Notes: generated by a model from the letters alone, not told the origin. 64,000 bases of DNA from Chryseosolibacter histidinae (GCF_018598225.1 NZ_JAHESF010000018.1:1-64000), one strand, 5' to 3'; shown: positions 52,423-60,981, counted from the stretch's first letter. A program made the numbers and translations.

Positions 52423-53271
52423 ATGTGGTTTAACTGTCATACCCACAGCCGCTACTGCGATGGCGTTGGTGAATTGTCTGATTATGCAGCACAGGCTGTT
52501 GCCAACGGTGTGACCTCATTGGGGTTCTCGTCGCATGCCCCGGTTCCGTTCGACTGCAGCTGGTGTATGAAAAAAGAGAACGTGAGGGCTTACCTTGATA
52601 ACATCGAGCAATTGAAAAAGGAACAGCCGTCGCTTCAGCTTTACAAGGGGATGGAGGTCGATTACATTCCGGGCACGGTTTCGCCCAGCGACTTCAGGCC
52701 ACTGCTGGATTACACCGTCGGCTCCGTTCATTTCATCGACCGGTTTCCTGACGGCAAACCCTGGGAGATCGATGGCTCGCATACCGTTTTTCTTTCCGGA
52801 CTGGAAGCGATCTTCGGCAATGATATCCGTGCGGCCATTACACGGTATTTTGAGCTCACACGCGAAATGATCGTCAACGCTGTACCGGAGGTAGTGGGTC
52901 ACATCGACAAGATCAAGATCCAGAACCAGGGCAACAAGTTCTTCGATGAAGGTGATGCGTGGTACCGTGACGAGGTGATCAAAACACTCGATGCTGTGAC
53001 AGGTTCAGACATGATCGTAGAAGTTAACACGCGGGGCCTGTACCAGAAAAAATCCACCACACCGTATCCGAGTCCCTGGATGCTGGAAGAGATCCTCCGG
53101 CGGAACATTCCCATCACCCTCAGCAGCGACGCCCACCATCCGAAAGACCTCGTGAATCAGTTCGAACAGATGGCTCCACTACTGGTAGCAATAGGTTTCA
53201 GAAAAATCTCCATATTGAGGGATGGATCATGGCAACCTGTTACCTTAACCCCGGATGGCCTCGTATATTAG
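52423..53271 (+). CDS. PHP-domain histidinol-phosphatase-like enzyme
   Basis: The 282 residues form a PHP metal-dependent phosphoesterase: CHTHSRYCDG (H-x-H, 5-14), GFSSHAPVPF, GMEVDYIPG, GSVHFID, VVGHIDKIKI and SSDAHHPKDL supply the trinuclear metal ligands. HisK-type histidinol-phosphate phosphatases have this length and pattern. No other histidine genes are present, so the exact substrate is not certain. Its last 17 bp overlap the DUF5690 gene, so the two are coupled. Confidence 0.9.
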   Translation: MWFNCHTHSRYCDGVGELSDYAAQAVANGVTSLGFSSHAPVPFDCSWCMKKENVRAYLDNIEQLKKEQPSLQLYKGMEVDYIPGTVSPSDFRPLLDYTVGSVHFIDRFPDGKPWEIDGSHTVFLSGLEAIFGNDIRAAITRYFELTREMIVNAVPEVVGHIDKIKIQNQGNKFFDEGDAWYRDEVIKTLDAVTGSDMIVEVNTRGLYQKKSTTPYPSPWMLEEILRRNIPITLSSDAHHPKDLVNQFEQMAPLLVAIGFRKISILRDGSWQPVTLTPDGLVY

Positions 53272-54556
53272 TTCGCTCATCACAGAAAAACTTCGTCGCA
53301 CCAACGCCTTCTGGTTCACCCTCTACGCTTCGGTTGCCGCCTTCTGTCTTTACACCTGCATTTATGCCTTTCGCAAAACATTCACCGCGGCAACTTTTGA
53401 AGGCATCACTTACGCCGGTTATAGTTACAAGTTCTGGCTTGTCATCTTCCAGGTGTTCGGTTATGCCATGGCCAAGTTCTTCGGCATCCGGTTCATTGCC
53501 GAGCTCAAGGCACATTCGCGTACGTCGGGCATCCTGCTGATGGTGGCTATCGCGGGCGCCGCATGGTTCCTGTTCGCCATCGTGCCCCGTCCTTACAATT
53601 TGATCTTCTTATTCATGAACGGTTTCCCGTTAGGGTTGGTCTGGGGCATGGTGTTCGGTTTCCTGGAAGGCAGGCGAATGACGGAAGTGCTGGGCGCCGC
53701 GCTCTCCGTAAGTTTTATCTTTTCTGCGGGCCTGTGCCGTTCTGTTGGCGCATACCTCATGCGCGACTGGGGTGTATCGGAAACATGGATGCCACTGGCC
53801 GCATGTGGTGTGTTCCTCGTTCCGTTGCTGATCTTTTTGTGGATGCTCGATAAAATTCCGGCACCGTCGTCGCTGGATGAGGAGCTGCGCACTAAACGCC
53901 AACCCATGGACAAGGTGGAGCGCAAAAAATTCATCAGCACCTTTTTACCAGGCATCGTCTTGTTTGTGCTCGCTTACATGCTGCTGACCGCCTTCCGCGA
54001 CTTCAGGGAAAACTTCGCTTCGGATGTCTGGAAAACCCTGGGCTACGGAAACCTGCCCGGCATTTACACCCGCACAGAAACACCGGTGTCCATCGCCGTG
54101 CTGGTGATCATGGGCAGCATCATGGTCATTCGCAATAACAAGACGGCACTGATGGTGAACCACCTCATTATCATCATTGGCATGATCATGGTCGGCGCCG
54201 GAACGCTACTCTTCGAACACCAGGTCATCGATGCACCACTCTGGATGATCCTCATCGGCACAGGACTCTACCTGGGCTACGTTCCCTTCAACAGCATTTT
54301 TTTCGACCGCCTCATCGCCGCCTTCCGGTATGTAGGTACCGTCGGCTTTATCATGTACGTAGCCGACGCATTCGGTTACCTGGGCAGCATCGGCGTTCTG
54401 GTGTTCAAGGAATCTGGCTACACCAACCTGAGCTGGCTTGAGTTCTTCATCAGCGGAGGCTACGCGCTTTCTGTGACCGGCACCTTGCTTATTGCAGGGT
54501 CCATGATCTACTTTCATTGGAAGCACAGAAAAATGGGTGCGGGTACCAAGTCCTGA
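53255..54556 (+). CDS. DUF5690 MFS-like membrane protein
   Basis: This 433-residue protein has about twelve hydrophobic helices and the opening FWFTLYASVAAFCLYTCIYAFRKTFTAATFEG, typical of a Bacteroidota DUF5690 family related to the major facilitator superfamily. Charged loops such as GFLEGRRMTEVLGA fit the MFS motif A position. Substrate unknown. It overlaps the PHP phosphatase gene by 17 bp, suggesting a shared role, possibly transport of a phosphorylated compound's product; this is speculation. Confidence 0.87.
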   Translation: MASYISSLITEKLRRTNAFWFTLYASVAAFCLYTCIYAFRKTFTAATFEGITYAGYSYKFWLVIFQVFGYAMAKFFGIRFIAELKAHSRTSGILLMVAIAGAAWFLFAIVPRPYNLIFLFMNGFPLGLVWGMVFGFLEGRRMTEVLGAALSVSFIFSAGLCRSVGAYLMRDWGVSETWMPLAACGVFLVPLLIFLWMLDKIPAPSSLDEELRTKRQPMDKVERKKFISTFLPGIVLFVLAYMLLTAFRDFRENFASDVWKTLGYGNLPGIYTRTETPVSIAVLVIMGSIMVIRNNKTALMVNHLIIIIGMIMVGAGTLLFEHQVIDAPLWMILIGTGLYLGYVPFNSIFFDRLIAAFRYVGTVGFIMYVADAFGYLGSIGVLVFKESGYTNLSWLEFFISGGYALSVTGTLLIAGSMIYFHWKHRKMGAGTKS

Positions 54557-54575
54557 TCGAATGGAAATACAATCA

Positions 54576-54799
54576 CGCAAAGACCGCAAAGGAAAATGCA
54601 AGAAATGCAGACAGTACTTCCTCTGAACTGCTCAGATTTCGTGAATCGCTTAATTAATATTGCAGAAGAGCGCAAAGGTTTCGCTGACGCTCTACCAAGG
54701 TTACGCTCTGCGCATTAAAGGTCTATACGGTCAAACGTAAAAACATCTTTGCGTGCTTTGCGCTTCTTCGTCTCTTTGCGTGAACCTGTATTTGCGTGA
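54576..54799. repeat. Nonamer-type island with inverted CGCAAAG / CTTTGCG arms
   Basis: Left arm: CGCAAAGAC (54576) and CGCAAAGGA (54585), then TGCAAGAAATGCAGA. Right arm: CTTTGCG at 54747, 54756 and 54774, steps of 9 and 18 nt, then TTTGCGTG near 54791. The core of about 145 nt is AT-rich in the middle. The right arm ends 9 bp before the stop codon of the following minus-strand gene. Resembles the island at 10761. Confidence 0.75.
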
Positions 54800-54808
54800 A
54801 CCAGCACT

Positions 54809-55432
54809 CTACTGCGCATAAGAAACAGTACCTCCCATCGCCAGGGGAGCTTTGTTCACATATTGTTGATTGAAACGATCGATGATGCGGACCACATCGT
54901 CGAGCCGGGTGCGGCTGAGCTTGTTCTTGCGGATGTAGGCGTTGAGATTTTCGGTTGATGAGCGCTCCAGCTCGGGAAGTACCTTGCGTTTGAACTTGTA
55001 CATGATGGTGAGCACATCGTCTTTCTTCACGTAGTAATCGTAGTCCACGGTCTCTAAATGAACGGAGTACCATACCACGTGCTCCCTCCTCAAAACGCTC
55101 ACGTATCCATCCAGCATCACTTCATAGAACTGATGCATCTTTGCGGCGCCAAGGGTAAGGTGAAGTGAAACATACTGGCGATTGCGCTCCTGCGTGTCGT
55201 CATAAATATAGAACGAATGAACTTTGTGCGCGGGATACACCGTGAGCTCGTTGCCCGACCTGAAAAGCACAACATCATAGTCGTACCTCACGGCAAGCTC
55301 TCCCTTCAGTGTTTCTTTTGATTTCAGCACCAGTGCCCCCTGATACCAGTCTTCGGCCTGTGCCTGTAACGATCCGAAAATAAGTGATGTGATAAGAACG
55401 GATGCGATCAGAATAAATGCGTGCAGCCTCAT
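54809..55432 (-). CDS. Exported hypothetical protein
   Basis: The 207 residues begin with a signal peptide (MRLHAFILIASVLITSLIFGSLQAQA). The mature part starts DWYQGALVLKSKETLKGELAVRYDYDVVLFRSGNELTVYPAHKVHSFYIYDD, a pattern seen in small Cytophagales proteins of unknown function; a beta-rich N-terminal half is followed by helices (ENLNAYIRKNKLSRTRLDDVVRIIDRFN). No catalytic motif. Probably periplasmic or surface-bound. Confidence 0.75.
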   Translation of the reverse strand: MRLHAFILIASVLITSLIFGSLQAQAEDWYQGALVLKSKETLKGELAVRYDYDVVLFRSGNELTVYPAHKVHSFYIYDDTQERNRQYVSLHLTLGAAKMHQFYEVMLDGYVSVLRREHVVWYSVHLETVDYDYYVKKDDVLTIMYKFKRKVLPELERSSTENLNAYIRKNKLSRTRLDDVVRIIDRFNQQYVNKAPLAMGGTVSYAQ

Positions 55433-55492
55433 ACCTTTACCTCTTTACCCGCTTCGTATGATGAAAATAAATGTGCCAACAGCTGGTGAAAA

Positions 55493-55628
55493 AGTTGACA
55501 TCCCGATAGCCATCGGGAGACAAAAGAACAGTTGACAAAGGTTTGACCAGACTTTCCAGGATCGTAGCTCGAATAATGATGTCGACTCCAACAGTTGTCA
55601 ATTGCCATTTGTCAACTGTCAATTGATC
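55493..55628. repeat. Heptamer island (GTTGTCA) with internal 18-bp palindrome
   Basis: Right arm, gapless: GTTGTCA (55594), ATTGCCA (55601), TTTGTCA (55608), ACTGTCA (55615), ATTGATC (55622). The left arm is looser: AGTTGAC (55493), TTGACAA (55532), TTTGAC (55542). TCCCGATAGCCATCGGGA (55501-55518) lies within the left arm. The HD gene stop codon begins at 55628, the last base of the array. Confidence 0.82.
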
Positions 55629-56215
55629 TACAGCGCTCTTATATTCGCTTTCTCCCAAAATTCGCGCAGGCATTCGTCTACGGTGCGAACGGCGCGTTCA
55701 TATAGTAAGGGATTGCCGCGGGTCATGCCCTGTAATAGTTGTTTGCTTTCACGGAGGTATACCAGGGCGAAGTCTGTGTCGTGTTTTACGATGTCGGTGG
55801 CATTGTCTATGACGTCAGAATATTTGATGGTCTGCGCGTCAGGGGTCACGTCCGATAACCTTTCGGCTTCCCGGGTTCTGCGTGCCCTGCGGTTCAGCAA
55901 TGGATAGTCTTCCTTAATAAAAACATCTGTGAGCGCCACTACGAGGTCGAAGGTCCTGGCCGCCTGCGATGGCTCCATCACCTTTTCGAGGAACGCCCGG
56001 AGCTCCTCTTCTGTCACATGGGTATCTTCCAGCGTATCGTGAAGCAACGCCGCCGAAAGCATCGCCACATCCTGTGCATATTCCCGTACCACGGCCATAA
56101 CCCTGTCAAGGTGCGCGATGTAGGGCTCGTCGGCATATTTTCGCATTTGACCCTGGTGGGCCTTCTCTGCAAAAGCCCGGACCTGCGCCAGTATATCGTC
56201 TTTATCTACTGTCAT
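55628..56215 (-). CDS. HD-domain phosphohydrolase (MESH1/RelA-SpoT-like)
   Basis: The 195 residues match the HD superfamily: FAEKAHQGQMRKYADEPYIAHLDRVMAVV (first His), LSAALLHDTLEDTHVTEEEL (HD pair) and IKYSDVIDNATDIVKHD. This form resembles small ppGpp hydrolases and other nucleotide pyrophosphatases but has no synthetase domain. Substrate unproven. The stop codon abuts a heptamer array. It is transcribed away from the KdpD-like gene. Confidence 0.88.
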   Translation of the reverse strand: MTVDKDDILAQVRAFAEKAHQGQMRKYADEPYIAHLDRVMAVVREYAQDVAMLSAALLHDTLEDTHVTEEELRAFLEKVMEPSQAARTFDLVVALTDVFIKEDYPLLNRRARRTREAERLSDVTPDAQTIKYSDVIDNATDIVKHDTDFALVYLRESKQLLQGMTRGNPLLYERAVRTVDECLREFWEKANIRAL

Positions 56216-56307
56216 TCCCAGCTATTTGGAAAAAACTATGCGCGTGATTTACGGTGACAACAGCCAGGGAAGCGGCAAAAAAGTGGGGCGTTAACTGCAC
56301 AAAATTG

Positions 56308-56505
56308 GTTGCCAGTTGCCGGGTGGCCGGATGGCCAGTTCAGTTTTGTGTGAACATCACATCTGTGCTTCGCTTCCGGAGCATCAACTGGCGCGGAAGT
56401 TTTCCGTGCGCTTAAAACTTATTCGTAGCAATACCCTCGATGCGGAAGTTTCTTCCGCCAACCCGCCTAAACCGGCAACAGGCAACTGGCAACTGGCAAC
56501 CCGAC
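56308..56505. repeat. Heptamer island with GTTGCCR arms and conserved hairpin core
   Basis: Left arm: GTTGCCA (56308), GTTGCCG (56315), then degenerate copies. Right arm: ACCGGCA (56471), ACAGGCA (56478), ACTGGCA (56485), ACTGGCA (56492), ACCCGAC (56499). Core 56390-56459: GCGCGGAAG-TTTTCCGTGCGC hairpin, linker with CTTATTCGTAGCAATACC, then GCGGAAGTTTCTTCCGC. Confidence 0.9.
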
Positions 56506-56608
56506 TACGCCAGGCTTCGTCAGGCAAAGCCACCATTCCGGGCAACCTATTTATAAAATGTTTACACTTTAACACCGCCTTTTAATGAAATCTTTATACC
56601 GTATACCA

Positions 56609-56616
56609 TACTTTTG
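56609..56616 (+). promoter_or_regulatory. Candidate -7 promoter element of the kdpD/kdpE-like/kup operon
   Basis: TACTTTTG fits TAnnTTTG, the Bacteroidota -7 element, 20 bp upstream of the TTG start. No good TTTG box is found 19 nt further upstream, so support is partial. Confidence 0.4.
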
Positions 56617-56636
56617 AGCTGGCTTGAGGCCCGGTT

Positions 56637-57719
56637 TTGAAAAAGCTCATTTTCTATAAGCAGGATAAAAAGGTGCAGTACATGATCAGCGTACTGCTGG
56701 TATGCACGGTTTCCCTGATCGGCCTTTTTATTCATCACCTGACCGGGTACAGGGTGGTGGCTTTTATGCTGCTGGTAACGGTCTCTTTCCTGGCCATGTC
56801 ACTGGATATCCTGCCGGTGCTGGTGGCAGCCCTGCTCAGCGCCCTGATCTGGGATTTCTTTTTCATCCCGCCCCGGTTCACCTTCACCGTAGGCACACCG
56901 GAAGACCGCATCCTGCTCTCGATGTACTTTATCGTAGCCCTCATCAATGCGGTGCTCACCTTCAAGATCAGGCAGATGGAGAAGGAGGTGAAGTCGAAAG
57001 ATGAGAAAGCGAACGCCGTAAAATTCTACAACACCCTATTCAACTCGTTGTCGCATGAACTCCGCACGCCGATCACCACCATCATCGGGTCTACGGATAA
57101 CCTGCAATCGAACACGCAAAAACTTTCCGACGCAGACAAGGCCGAGCTGCTGGCCGAGATCTCGGTGGCATCGCTGCGCCTCAATCAGCTGGTGGAGAAC
57201 CTGCTGAACATGTCACGCCTCGAATCGGGCATCCTCCAGGTAAAAAAGGACTGGTGTGACATCAGCGAGCTCGTTTACAAAACGCTGCAACGCCTCGAGC
57301 CGAACCTGCAGCACTACCGCATCGACGTACACATTCCTGAGCACCTTCCCCTCTTCAAGCTCGACTTCGGGCTCATGGAGCAGGTGATCTACAACCTGAT
57401 CATCAACGTTACCCAACATACCTCCGCCGATACACAAATCACCATCCATGCAAATGGTGTGGGCGATACGCTCGTGCTCACGGTAGCAGATAACGGCAAT
57501 GGATTCCCGGAAGATGAGATCGGCAAAGTGTTCAACAAGTTCCACCGGATGAAGGGCTCCGGCAGTGGAGGTACAGGCCTGGGACTCTCCATCGTAAAAG
57601 GATTTGTAGAAGCGCACCAGGGCACCGTGAAGCTCGAGAACCTGCCAGTGCGCGGCTCCAGGTTCACCATCGAGATCCCGACACAAACCTCCAACGTAAA
57701 CCGGTTAAAAAATGAATAG
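56637..57719 (+). CDS. KdpD-like sensor histidine kinase without the N-terminal KdpD domain
   Basis: The gene appears to use a TTG start at 56637 (MKKLIFYKQDKKVQYMISVLL, 360 residues); the ATG at 56682 would cut into the first transmembrane helix. Four helices (about 16-34, 40-58, 60-77, 93-110) form the DUF4118 module with IWDFFFIPPRFTFTV, as in the membrane part of KdpD. HisKA has H140 in LSHELRTPITTIIG, and HATPase closes the protein ([16 protein letters not shown]). The cytoplasmic KdpD and USP input domains are missing. It overlaps the regulator gene by 8 bp. Confidence 0.9.
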   Translation: MKKLIFYKQDKKVQYMISVLLVCTVSLIGLFIHHLTGYRVVAFMLLVTVSFLAMSLDILPVLVAALLSALIWDFFFIPPRFTFTVGTPEDRILLSMYFIVALINAVLTFKIRQMEKEVKSKDEKANAVKFYNTLFNSLSHELRTPITTIIGSTDNLQSNTQKLSDADKAELLAEISVASLRLNQLVENLLNMSRLESGILQVKKDWCDISELVYKTLQRLEPNLQHYRIDVHIPEHLPLFKLDFGLMEQVIYNLIINVTQHTSADTQITIHANGVGDTLVLTVADNGNGFPEDEIGKVFNKFHRMKGSGSGGTGLGLSIVKGFVEAHQGTVKLENLPVRGSRFTIEIPTQTSNVNRLKNE

Positions 57720-58410
57720 CGCTTCCATTCTGATCATCGATGACGAAACGCAGATCCGGAAACTGCTGACCATCACCCTTCAGTCGAATGGCTACAAGGT
57801 GCTGGAGGCGACCACGGGCGGAGAAGGACTGAAGAGCGTGGCACAACATCCGCCTGACCTGGTGCTGCTGGACCTGGGACTACCCGATGAAAATGGACAT
57901 GAAGTACTGAGACACCTGCGCGAATGGTTCTCCAATCCCGTGATCATCGTTTCTGTTCAGAGCAGCGAAGAAGATATTGTCAAGGCGCTCGACAACGGTG
58001 CGAACGACTACCTCGTGAAACCTTTCCGCACCGGCGAGCTGCTGGCGCGCATCCGCTCGGCCCTGAGGAAATCAGACCGTGAAGACAATATTCCCGTAGC
58101 GGAGTTCCAGGGACTTTCCATCGACTTCGTGAACCGCGTGGTGAAAAAAGACAACGTTATTGTAAAGCTCACAGCCACTGAATATTCACTGCTGGCACTG
58201 CTGGTACAGAACGAAGGAAAAGTGCTCACCCATCACTACCTGTTAAATAAGGTGTGGGGACCATCGCACCAGGACGAGTCGCAATACCTGAGGGTTTTTA
58301 TCGCCCGCCTCAGGAAGAAGATCGAGACCGACCCGAACAGACCCGTGCACATCCTTACAGAGTCAGGCGTGGGATACAGGTTCATCGCCCATAATCCCGA
58401 CGACTTATAA
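57712..58410 (+). CDS. KdpE/OmpR-family response regulator
   Basis: The 232 residues comprise a receiver domain (5-118; D10/D11, phospho-acceptor D54 in VLLDLGLPDENG, K103-P in YLVKPFRTG) and a winged helix domain (about 130-228; LTATEYSLLALLVQNEGKVLTHHYLLNKVWG, VFIARLRKKIE, GVGYRF). It overlaps the kinase gene by 8 bp. The potassium transporter kup starts 25 bp behind it, so it very likely regulates potassium uptake. Confidence 0.94.
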   Translation: MNSASILIIDDETQIRKLLTITLQSNGYKVLEATTGGEGLKSVAQHPPDLVLLDLGLPDENGHEVLRHLREWFSNPVIIVSVQSSEEDIVKALDNGANDYLVKPFRTGELLARIRSALRKSDREDNIPVAEFQGLSIDFVNRVVKKDNVIVKLTATEYSLLALLVQNEGKVLTHHYLLNKVWGPSHQDESQYLRVFIARLRKKIETDPNRPVHILTESGVGYRFIAHNPDDL

Positions 58411-58435
58411 AAAACAACTCCTTCGAGTTTAGAAA

Positions 58436-60382
58436 ATGGATTCTTCAAGCAACAAACATCACCCATTATCCACCGCCGGCGTGCTCATTGCACTGGGCAT
58501 TATTTATGGAGACATCGGCACCTCTCCCATCTATACACTAAAGTTCATTGTCGGCAACCGTGTGATCACCGAAGACCTCGTCTATGGCGGACTGTCATGC
58601 ATTTTCTGGACGCTCACGCTCATCACCACGTTAAAATATATTTACCTGGCACTAAATGCCGACAACAAAGGTGAAGGAGGGATCTTTGCCCTCTATGCGC
58701 TCGTGAGACGGTACAAGGCCAAGTGGGTGATCTATCCGGCCATTATCGGATGCTGCACCCTGATCGCGGATGGTTTCATCACACCGGCCATCAGTGTCTC
58801 TTCAGCGGTGGAAGGATTGCGCCTACTGTATCCTCAGATCCCCACCACCAGCATTGTTATCGCCATCCTGCTTTGCCTTTTCATTTTTCAGCAGTTCGGG
58901 TCGGCTGTAGTAGGAAGAACTTTCGGGCCGATCATGTCCGTGTGGTTTGTGATGCTGGGCGCTTTCGGCACGTATTACCTGGTGCAAAATCCGGTGATCC
59001 TCAAAGCCATCAATCCTGCTTATGCTGTTGACCTGATCATTAACTATCCCCAGGGCTTCTGGCTGCTGGGCGCTGTCTTCCTCTGCACCACGGGGGCTGA
59101 AGCGCTTTACTCCGACCTCGGCCATTGTGGCAAGGGCAACATACGGGTGGGCTGGGGCATGGTCAAGATCTGTTTACTGCTGAACTATTTCGGCCAGGGC
59201 GCGTGGCTGCTCACACAACAAGGCAATACCCTCGGTGAGCTGATCCCGTTTTATGCCATCATGCCGCAGCAGTTCCTCATCATCGGCATCATCATCGCCA
59301 CCATGGCCACCATCATCGCCAGCCAGGCCCTCATCTCCGGCACGTTCTCGCTCGTGAACGAAGCCATCAAGCTCAAGCTCTGGCCTTCCTCCAGGGTTCG
59401 GTATCCGAGCGAATCACAGGGCCAGATGTATATCCCCGCCATCAACTGGATCCTGATGATCGGAAGCATCGTTGTGGTGATCGTCTTCCGCGAGTCGTCT
59501 GCCATGGAAGGCGCCTACGGACTTGCCATCACCGTGAACATGCTCATGACCACTTCCCTGCTGGTGTACTATTTCACCACGGCAAAAAAATCGAAGCTCC
59601 GGTCAGCCATGCTGGCGGTTGTATTCTTCTCGCTGGAAGGTATGTTCCTCGCTTCGAACCTCGACAAGTTCAAACACGGCGGATGGTTCACTTTTGTGAT
59701 CGCGTTCCTCTTCTTTGTAATGATGTTCATCCTGCTGAAGGCGCGCAACCTGCGGCAACGCCACACCGAGTTTGTCGACCTCAGGCACTACGAGGCCATG
59801 CTGAAAGAGCTCCAGGATGACCAGAGCATTCCCAAGGAAGCCACCAACCTCGTTTACCTGTCGGTGGCTGACAGTCGCCGGTATATCGACTCCAACATCA
59901 TCTACTCGATCTTCAAAAAAAGACCGAAACGCGCCGACGTATACTGGTTCGTACACGTGGATACCGTGGACAGTCCGTTCACCAGCAAGTACGTTGTAGA
60001 CACCATCATTCCCAAGCGATGTTTCTTCGTGCGCATAAAACTGGGATTCAAGATGCCGCACCGTGTGAACACCCTCTTCAACAGGATCATCCACGAAATG
60101 GCCGATGCAGGAGAGATCGATCTAACGAGTCCGTACCCCGCCCTGCACAAGTACAGCATGATGGCCGACTTCAAGTTCGTGCTGCTCCATTCGTGGGCAT
60201 CCGCCGACAGCGAGATCTCCAGCTTCGAACGGCTGGTCATCACCGGATACCGCGCCATCAAAACCATCAGCCTTTCCACCGAAGAAATGTATGGCCTCGA
60301 AGCCGCCAACATCGAAGTTGAAAAAGTGCCGATCCAGGTAGGGCCTACGGCGAAGGTGAAAGTGAAACGGGAAAGGGATTAG
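58436..60382 (+). CDS. kup: Potassium uptake protein Kup
   Basis: Kup/HAK/KUP transporters import K+ with protons in the inner membrane. The 648 residues include the N-terminal signature GIIYGDIGTSPIYTLK (20-35), about twelve helices, GADGF-like IADGFITPAISVLS-type segment (CTLIADGFITPAISVSSAVEG), GAEALYSDLGHCG and a cytoplasmic C-terminal domain (from about 440). Length and motifs are usual. It ends an operon with the KdpD/KdpE-like pair. The TAG stop shares its G with the first unit of a repeat island. Confidence 0.97.
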   Translation: MDSSSNKHHPLSTAGVLIALGIIYGDIGTSPIYTLKFIVGNRVITEDLVYGGLSCIFWTLTLITTLKYIYLALNADNKGEGGIFALYALVRRYKAKWVIYPAIIGCCTLIADGFITPAISVSSAVEGLRLLYPQIPTTSIVIAILLCLFIFQQFGSAVVGRTFGPIMSVWFVMLGAFGTYYLVQNPVILKAINPAYAVDLIINYPQGFWLLGAVFLCTTGAEALYSDLGHCGKGNIRVGWGMVKICLLLNYFGQGAWLLTQQGNTLGELIPFYAIMPQQFLIIGIIIATMATIIASQALISGTFSLVNEAIKLKLWPSSRVRYPSESQGQMYIPAINWILMIGSIVVVIVFRESSAMEGAYGLAITVNMLMTTSLLVYYFTTAKKSKLRSAMLAVVFFSLEGMFLASNLDKFKHGGWFTFVIAFLFFVMMFILLKARNLRQRHTEFVDLRHYEAMLKELQDDQSIPKEATNLVYLSVADSRRYIDSNIIYSIFKKRPKRADVYWFVHVDTVDSPFTSKYVVDTIIPKRCFFVRIKLGFKMPHRVNTLFNRIIHEMADAGEIDLTSPYPALHKYSMMADFKFVLLHSWASADSEISSFERLVITGYRAIKTISLSTEEMYGLEAANIEVEKVPIQVGPTAKVKVKRERD

Positions 60383-60587
60383 TTACCAGTTGCCGGTTAC
60401 CGGTTGCCAGTTTGTACATCAGAACTTCATTTTTGCAGATCGTTGATCCATTGACTCGGCCCAATCGCTCCTTCGCGCGGAAGTTTCTTCCGTGCGCTCA
60501 CAAAGAACTCATTCGTAGCCATACCACGATGCGGAAGTTTCTTCGGCCACCCGCCCAAAACCGGCAACCGGTAACTGGCAACCGGCA
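60382..60587. repeat. Heptamer island with GTTGCCR arms and conserved hairpin core
   Basis: Left arm: GTTACCA (60382), GTTGCCG (60389), GTTACCG (60396), GTTGCCA (60403), gapless and starting on the last base of the kup stop codon. Right arm: ACCGGCA (60560), ACCGGTA (60567), ACTGGCA (60574), ACCGGCA (60581). Core 60475-60548 matches those at 56390 and, inverted, 49902: two GCGGAAGTTTCTTCCGY hairpins around a linker with ACTCATTCGTAGCCATACC. Confidence 0.92.
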
Positions 60588-60599
60588 ACCTTCCACCGA

Positions 60600-60627
60600 A
60601 CTTTAAACCTCAAACCTTAAACTTTCC
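60600..60627. repeat. Heptamer array (ACYTYAA)
   Basis: ACTTTAA (60600), ACCTCAA (60607), ACCTTAA (60614), ACTTTCC (60621), gapless. It follows the GTTGCCR island after 12 bp and resembles the right arm at 42175-42209. No inverted partner seen. Confidence 0.75.
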
Positions 60628-60981
60628 TGTCCGGATTCTGAAACCCGCGTTGTCTTTACCACATGAGGCAACTTCTATACATGGCAACGCAGGCGATCCT
60701 GTGGAGCGCTTTTTCACAACCCGGTCCTTCGCCTGTTTTACTTCGATTTCACAGGCAACATCGACGGCTTGCTGGCCTCCACCAGTGCCAGCATTACACA
60801 CAGGCTGATCCCGCTTTCGATCCAGTGCCAGGGCGTATCACCCCTCTGGACCGATTTCCCGGGCAACCACTTCAAATGGAATCCGGGAGTGGTGTATGCT
60901 TTTTGAATTTGTTTACGGAACTTGTAACGAGGCGCCACGTACCTCATACCTTACTTTAAGATCATTCAATACCGATTCTAT
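60628..60981. other. Intergenic region with a possible gene remnant
   Basis: No complete gene. A plus-strand frame is open from 60667 to the stop at 60904-60906 without a plausible start; its end reads GNHFKWNPGVVYAF, which has the look of a protein C-terminus. It may be a decayed gene end or chance. The DGPF gene promoter should lie after 60910 (AACTTGTAACG zone). Confidence 0.35.

Larger units (their letters stand above)
56216..56636. other. Intergenic region with repeat island and promoter zone
   Basis: The 421 bp separate divergent genes. The island at 56308-56505 fills the middle. The last 60 bp contain a TAnnTTTG box in front of the KdpD-like gene. Confidence 0.6.
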
